Source of the DNA: Bog-473 sp963809715
GTDB taxonomy: Bacteria > Actinomycetota > Acidimicrobiia > Acidimicrobiales > RAAP-2
Reading direction: 5' to 3'
NCBI GenBank assembly: GCA_963809715.1
Contig: CAWEKO010000005.1
Coordinates: 295,967-359,966 of the forward strand
Length of the DNA: 64,000 bases
Below are positions 63,278-64,000 of the stretch, one piece after another. Numbering within the stretch: the stretch's first letter is position 1; every line of letters begins with the position of its first letter. The notes below the pieces were generated by a model. It made no database searches. It worked only from the letters and a program-made list of their open reading frames with translations, and had not been told where the DNA came from. The position numbers and the translations under genes were made by a program.

Positions 63278-64000
63278 GTGCCCGATCGCCTGACCGAGCC
63301 GGCGCCGGCGAAGGTCAACCTCTACCTTCATCTGACCGGCCGGCGCGACGACGGCTATCACCTGCTCGACAGCCTGGTCGTATTCGCCGGGATCGGCGAC
63401 ACGCTGAGTGCCGCACCGGCCGAAACGCTGTCGCTGCATGTGGCAGGGCCGTTTGCCGCGGGGCTCACCGGGGAACCCGACAATCTTGTGCTGCGTGCGG
63501 CGCGGGCTCTGGCGGCAGAGGCCGGGGTGACGGCCGGCGCGCATCTGGTGCTGGACAAGCACCTGCCGGTGGCCTCAGGGATCGGCGGCGGTTCGGCCGA
63601 TGCGGCGGCGGCGCTGCGGCTGCTGTGCCGGCTGTGGCGCTTGGCGCCTCAACCGGCGGCGTTGGCAAGGCTGGCAGCAGGGCTTGGCGCCGATGTGCCG
63701 GTGTGCCTGGCCGGGAACGCCGCGCGCATGGGAGGTGTCGGCGAGCGTCTAGGACGCGCTCCGATGCTGCCGGCGTGTGGCATTGTGCTGGTCAATCCCG
63801 GAATCCAGGTGGCGACCGCCGAGGTGTTTCGCGCGCGGCACGGCCGATGGTCGGAGCCGGCGGCGTTGCCGGCAGGCTGGGACGACCCGGCAGCCATGGC
63901 CGCCGACCTGGGCGGATTGCGCAACGACCTGGAGCCGCCTGCCCTCGCGCTTCACCCGGTGATCGGCGACGTCCTGGACGATCTCGCAACGACGCCGTCT
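63278..64000 (+). CDS. ispE: 4-diphosphocytidyl-2-C-methyl-D-erythritol kinase (3' end outside window)
   Basis: GHMP kinase of the non-mevalonate isoprenoid pathway; phosphorylates CDP-methylerythritol. Seen: EPAPAKVNLYLHLTGRRDDGYHLLDSLVVFA at the start, the ATP-binding LPVASGIGGGSADAAAALRLL, GLGADVPVCLAG and RNDLEPPAL. GTG at 63278, five bases after the TPR stop. 241 codons are in the window, open to the right edge; about 40-50 more residues would be expected. Confidence 0.93.
   Translation, partial: MPDRLTEPAPAKVNLYLHLTGRRDDGYHLLDSLVVFAGIGDTLSAAPAETLSLHVAGPFAAGLTGEPDNLVLRAARALAAEAGVTAGAHLVLDKHLPVASGIGGGSADAAAALRLLCRLWRLAPQPAALARLAAGLGADVPVCLAGNAARMGGVGERLGRAPMLPACGIVLVNPGIQVATAEVFRARHGRWSEPAALPAGWDDPAAMAADLGGLRNDLEPPALALHPVIGDVLDDLATTPS

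Overview
The window reads as two unrelated pieces of genome joined at about 44,020, with a second, messier discontinuity between about 49,600 and 50,700.

Piece 1 (1-44,020) is very GC-rich. Genes overlap by GTGA or ATGA, GTG starts are common, and the respiratory gene set is that of a menaquinone-using aerobic actinobacterium. I infer an Acidimicrobiia-like organism. It holds the 5' part of a geranylgeranyl/menaquinone-reductase-type flavoprotein divergent from a complete nuoA-N operon (939-17,044). On the minus strand follow a pyridoxamine-phosphate-oxidase-fold protein, a tiny zinc ribbon and an MprF/LysX-like lysyltransferase. Then come a HAD phosphatase, an orphan gene of odd composition, apolipoprotein N-acyltransferase, the haem genes hemY-hemH-hemE with a YbjQ protein, and a HelD-type RNA polymerase helicase. 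The other respiratory complexes are split: ctaE-qcrC-qcrA-qcrB (30,257-34,384, plus) and ctaC-ctaD-ctaF (43,444-40,373, minus). Between them lie an SCO6745-type protein, two SDR dehydrogenases, a nucleotidyl cyclase with a C-terminal YHS-like domain, an ArsR-SRPBCC fusion gene with a clear promoter/operator, a VOC protein and an MFS exporter. Complex I, the bc1 complex and the aa3 oxidase, with haem synthesis and menaquinone modification, form a coherent electron-transport block.

At about 44,020 the C-terminal half of an alkyl-sulfatase-like metallo-beta-lactamase gene abuts, out of frame, the N-terminal two thirds of a LivH-type permease. Piece 2a (44,020-49,600, minus strand) is a small catabolic cluster: livH, a branched-chain-type solute-binding protein, an Old Yellow Enzyme-type oxidoreductase, an LLM flavin oxidoreductase and an amidohydrolase remnant. 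From 49,600 to 50,640 there is debris: the 3' end of a group II intron (domain V and intron-protein C-terminus) fused to the C-terminus of a large class I DNA methyltransferase.

Piece 2b (50,737-64,000) looks alphaproteobacterial (Acetobacteraceae/Rhodospirillales-like by my reading). It has agmatinase, a RidA-FemAB/GNAT-DUF2075-EamA operon, two PEP-CTERM proteins, a DsbA-type isomerase, a glutathione S-transferase, an HU protein with a Lys/Ala tail, an IS1182-type transposase remnant, a TPR lipoprotein and the 5' part of ispE.

One-base frameshifts are frequent right of 44 kb, even in genes expected to be important (HU, TPR, GST), and rare left of it (nuoG, hemY, possibly nuoN). That pattern and the 44-kb join make consensus errors and a chimeric assembly more likely than biology for many broken genes. 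I saw no tRNA, rRNA or CRISPR array.
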